Part shown: positions 11,813 through 14,446 of the stretch, in pieces
Layout: every line of letters begins with the position of its first letter
Numbering within the stretch: the stretch's first letter is position 1
Assembly: GCA_012797505.1 (NCBI GenBank)
Contig: JAAZOZ010000145.1
Span: 1 to 14,446, forward strand
Direction: 5' to 3'
DNA: 14,446 bases
Source of the DNA: Smithella sp.
GTDB lineage: Bacteria; Desulfobacterota; Syntrophia; Syntrophales; Smithellaceae
Made by a program: the position numbers and the translations under genes
The notes under the pieces: generated by a model
Told to the model about the DNA's origin: nothing
The model's input: only the letters and a program-made list of their open reading frames with translations
Databases searched by the model: none

Positions 11813-14446
11813 ATGAAAACAACCTCCCCGAAAACAAAAGCCTCAAGAAAACCGGCTGCTCCAGCCGGCAAAACCAAACCCACAGGGAAAGCACCCCGCA
11901 AACCTTCCCCGACGACGGACCTGTCTCAGCTGGCCGATGCCCTGATCGCCAATTCCGGAAACGGAATCTATATCGTCCAGGAGGGCAAATTTGTCTATGT
12001 CAGTCCGCTGTACCAGCAGCTGACCGGATACGCTGAAAGCGAACTGATCGGCGCGCCTTCCCTGGATCATGTTCATCCCGACGACCGGGAGCGGGTCCGC
12101 CAGGAAGCGATTCATTGTTTAAAAGCGCCGCGCCGCGAACCCTACGAATACCGGTTCATCACCAAGCAAAAGGAAATCCTGTGGGTTCTGGAAAACATCA
12201 CGTCAATCCTGTTCCGCGGCAGGCGCGCCGCGCTGGGAAACTTCATGGACATCACCGGGCGCAAGCGCGCGGAAGAGGCCCTTCGGCACAACGAAGAAAA
12301 ATACCGCTTGATGATTGAAACCATCCAGGACGGTTATTTCGAGGTCGATCTGAACGGCAAATACACTTTTGTCAATGATGTGATCTGCCGGCAGCTGCAA
12401 TACTCCCGCGAAGAATTGATCGGATCGGACAACCGCAAGCATCAAAACGAAGCAAACGCCAAAAAAACTTACCAGGCGTTTTTGGACGCTTACTCGACGG
12501 GCAAGCCCGTCCCGGCGCTGGAATTGGAAGTGATCCGCAAAGACGGCTCGACGCAAATTGTGGAAGTGTCGATATCTCTCATCCGGGACGCCGAAGGACA
12601 ACCCATCGGGTTTCGCGGCATCTCCCGGGATATTACGGAGCGCAAGCAGGCCGCGCAGGCCGTTCTGGAAAGCGAGGCTCTGCAGCGCCGCCTGATGGAA
12701 GCGCTTCCGATCGGCTTGATTGTCGTCGATCCCGAAACGCGCGTCATCGATCATGCCAACGCAACCGCCGCCGTCATGTTCGGCGCCACGGTGGATCAAA
12801 TCGTCGGACACCGGTGCCATACTTTTCTGTGCCCGGCCCAGGAAGGCGCCTGTCCCGTCTGCGATCTCGGCAAAGACGTCGACAATTCCGAAAGATGGAT
12901 GGTCTGCGCGGACGGTCGCCATCGTCCGGTTCTGAAAACCGTCAAGAAAATAAAAATTCACGGCTCGGAAAAGCTGCTGGAATGCTTTGTGGACATCACC
13001 GAGCGCAAGAAAATAGAAACGGCCCTGCAGGCCAGCGAAGATCGCTTCCGAAGCATGGTGGAATCTCTTCCCGACCCCTATTCAGAAATCAATCTGGAAG
13101 GGGCCATCACGTTTGTCAACGAGGCCTTTGTGCATGAAACGGGATACAGCCGCGACGAACTGATGGGGAAAAAATTCAACATGCTCCTGGACGAAAGCAA
13201 TGCCCGGCTGGCCAAACGGAAATACGGCGAAATCTACAAAACGGGACGTGGCGTAAAAAATCTCGAATTGGCATGGATCTCCAAAAGCGGCCGCGTCGTG
13301 CTGGCTGAAGTGTCCGTCAGTCCCATCCGCCGGGCCGACGGAACCATGACCGGCTTCCAATCCGTTTACCGCGACATCACCGAGCGCCGGCAAATGGAAA
13401 TCGCGCTTTCCCGGGCCAAGGAGGAGGCGGAAGTGGCCAGCAACGCGAAGTCCGAATTCCTGGCCAGCATGAGCCACGAAATCCGAACCCCCTTGAACGC
13501 CATCCTGGGAATGGCGGACCTCCTGACGGAGACGCCTCTGAACAAAGAACAGCAGAAATTCGTGCAGATTTTCCGGGAGGCCGGGGAAAACCTTCTGAAC
13601 ATTATCAACGACATTCTCGATATTTCCAAGGTGGAGGCCGGGCATATCCATCTGGAGCACATTCCGTTCGACCTTGGAAAGCTGGTGGAGCAGACCGGGG
13701 ACATTATGTCCGTCCGGGCCCATAAAAAAGAGTTGGAGCTGGCCTGCCGGGTCGCGCCGGGAGTGCCGACCAAACTGATGGGCGATCCCACGCGCCTGCG
13801 CCAGGTGCTCATCAACTTCATCGGCAACGCCGTCAAGTTCACCGAATCGGGAGAAGTCATGCTGGACGTGAAATTGACCGGTCCGTCCGCCGTCCACACG
13901 GAACAAAATACCGTGGACCTGACATTTTCCGTGAAGGATACGGGCATCGGGATTCCAGCGGATAAAATCCACAACATCTTTGAGCGGTTTACGCAGGCCG
14001 ATTCTTCCACCACTCGCAAATACGGCGGAACGGGGCTGGGCCTGACCATTTCCAAATCCATCGTAGATCTGATGGGCGGAACGATTTCAGTGGAAAGCAA
14101 AGAGGGAAGGGGGAGCATTTTTTCCTTTACCGCGCCTTTTGCGATGCAGACGGAGATGACGCCCGCGGAAGACGCCTGCGCGCCGGTCGATTTGACGGGG
14201 CGCCGCGCCCTCGTAATCGATGACAACGCCAACAATCGTCTGATTCTCCGGGAGATGCTGACGCAATGGGAAATCGTCGTCTCTTCCGCGAACAGCGGGC
14301 CGGCCGGCCTGACCGCGCTTCGGGAAGCGCAGGAAGCCGGCAAGCCGTATGATTTTGTCATCCTCGATTATCAGATGCCCGGAATGGACGGACTGATGAC
14401 GGCGGTGGAAATCCGCAAGGAGCCGAAGTGGTCGTCGCTGGCCATC
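11813..14446 (+). CDS. Soluble hybrid histidine kinase with four PAS domains (3' end outside window)
   Basis: The frame is open for 878 codons to the window edge. After a Lys/Pro/Ala-rich tail (1-36) come PAS1 (about 37-148), PAS2 (161-275), PAS3 (293-396) and PAS4 (407-523), most ending in the DIT(E/G)RK linker. Then comes the dimerisation domain with FLASMSHEIRTPLN (phospho-accepting His555). The ATPase domain has N672 (N-box), DTGIGIP from Asp709, and FERFTQADSS...GGTGLGLTI. The receiver domain starts near 798 with Asp803/Asp804 and the acceptor Asp852 (ILDYQMPGMDG), and is cut by the edge; further receiver or Hpt domains may follow. No membrane segment is seen, so it should sense an intracellular signal. 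PAS3 carries C335-x4-C340-x6-C347-x2-C350. The start at 11813 has GAGGGTGG nearby; no strong promoter is visible in 11702-11812. Confidence 0.93.
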   Translation, partial: MKTTSPKTKASRKPAAPAGKTKPTGKAPRKPSPTTDLSQLADALIANSGNGIYIVQEGKFVYVSPLYQQLTGYAESELIGAPSLDHVHPDDRERVRQEAIHCLKAPRREPYEYRFITKQKEILWVLENITSILFRGRRAALGNFMDITGRKRAEEALRHNEEKYRLMIETIQDGYFEVDLNGKYTFVNDVICRQLQYSREELIGSDNRKHQNEANAKKTYQAFLDAYSTGKPVPALELEVIRKDGSTQIVEVSISLIRDAEGQPIGFRGISRDITERKQAAQAVLESEALQRRLMEALPIGLIVVDPETRVIDHANATAAVMFGATVDQIVGHRCHTFLCPAQEGACPVCDLGKDVDNSERWMVCADGRHRPVLKTVKKIKIHGSEKLLECFVDITERKKIETALQASEDRFRSMVESLPDPYSEINLEGAITFVNEAFVHETGYSRDELMGKKFNMLLDESNARLAKRKYGEIYKTGRGVKNLELAWISKSGRVVLAEVSVSPIRRADGTMTGFQSVYRDITERRQMEIALSRAKEEAEVASNAKSEFLASMSHEIRTPLNAILGMADLLTETPLNKEQQKFVQIFREAGENLLNIINDILDISKVEAGHIHLEHIPFDLGKLVEQTGDIMSVRAHKKELELACRVAPGVPTKLMGDPTRLRQVLINFIGNAVKFTESGEVMLDVKLTGPSAVHTEQNTVDLTFSVKDTGIGIPADKIHNIFERFTQADSSTTRKYGGTGLGLTISKSIVDLMGGTISVESKEGRGSIFSFTAPFAMQTEMTPAEDACAPVDLTGRRALVIDDNANNRLILREMLTQWEIVVSSANSGPAGLTALREAQEAGKPYDFVILDYQMPGMDGLMTAVEIRKEPKWSSLAI

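Noticed and set aside
13366..14361. Minus-strand open frame (331 codons) opposite the kinase
   Set aside because: It covers the catalytic domains of the hybrid kinase; Ser/Arg-rich and without any motif.

Overview
The window (14,446 bases, moderately GC-rich) looks like chromosomal DNA of an anaerobic, acyl-CoA-metabolising deltaproteobacterium (Desulfobacterota, perhaps Syntrophia-like). This is inferred from protein style: a Liv-type ABC importer joined to an acyl-CoA ligase, a cysteine-rich ferredoxin-like protein, a selenocysteine codon in a peroxiredoxin-like gene, and a multi-PAS hybrid histidine kinase. No mobile element, tRNA, rRNA or CRISPR array was seen.

Layout. The left edge holds the C-terminus of an unidentified gene (1-140, +), closed by a strong intrinsic terminator (157-210), then a LysE-family exporter gene (326-973, +). 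A minus-strand operon converges on it: a promoter (2965-2993), a winged-helix/4Fe-4S protein (2931-1939), a hotdog thioesterase (1884-1447) and a peroxiredoxin-like gene (1432-968). The last has an in-frame TGA at codon 44, in a U-P-F-C motif, with a SECIS-like hairpin 25 nt downstream; I read it as a selenoprotein. Conventional gene calling would give only a 104-residue fragment.

A larger minus-strand operon runs from a near-consensus sigma-70 promoter (10459-10487) through livM, livH, a small membrane-anchored unknown gene, livK, livG, livF and a 605-residue acyl-CoA synthetase, ending at a probable terminator (3024-3063). A 12-bp GC-rich hairpin lies directly after livK. The probable logic is uptake of a carboxylic acid or amino-acid-like solute followed by CoA activation; the substrate cannot be read from sequence.

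On the right, transcription turns to the plus strand: a PIG3-like quinone oxidoreductase (10721-11701), then a soluble hybrid histidine kinase with four PAS domains (11813 to the window edge). Its third PAS carries a four-cysteine motif. The divergent region 10384-10720 separates the two directions.

The item most worth follow-up is the selenoprotein and its setting: a Sec-dependent thiol oxidoreductase candidate behind a thioesterase and a cysteine-rich iron-sulfur protein with a DNA-binding-like domain.
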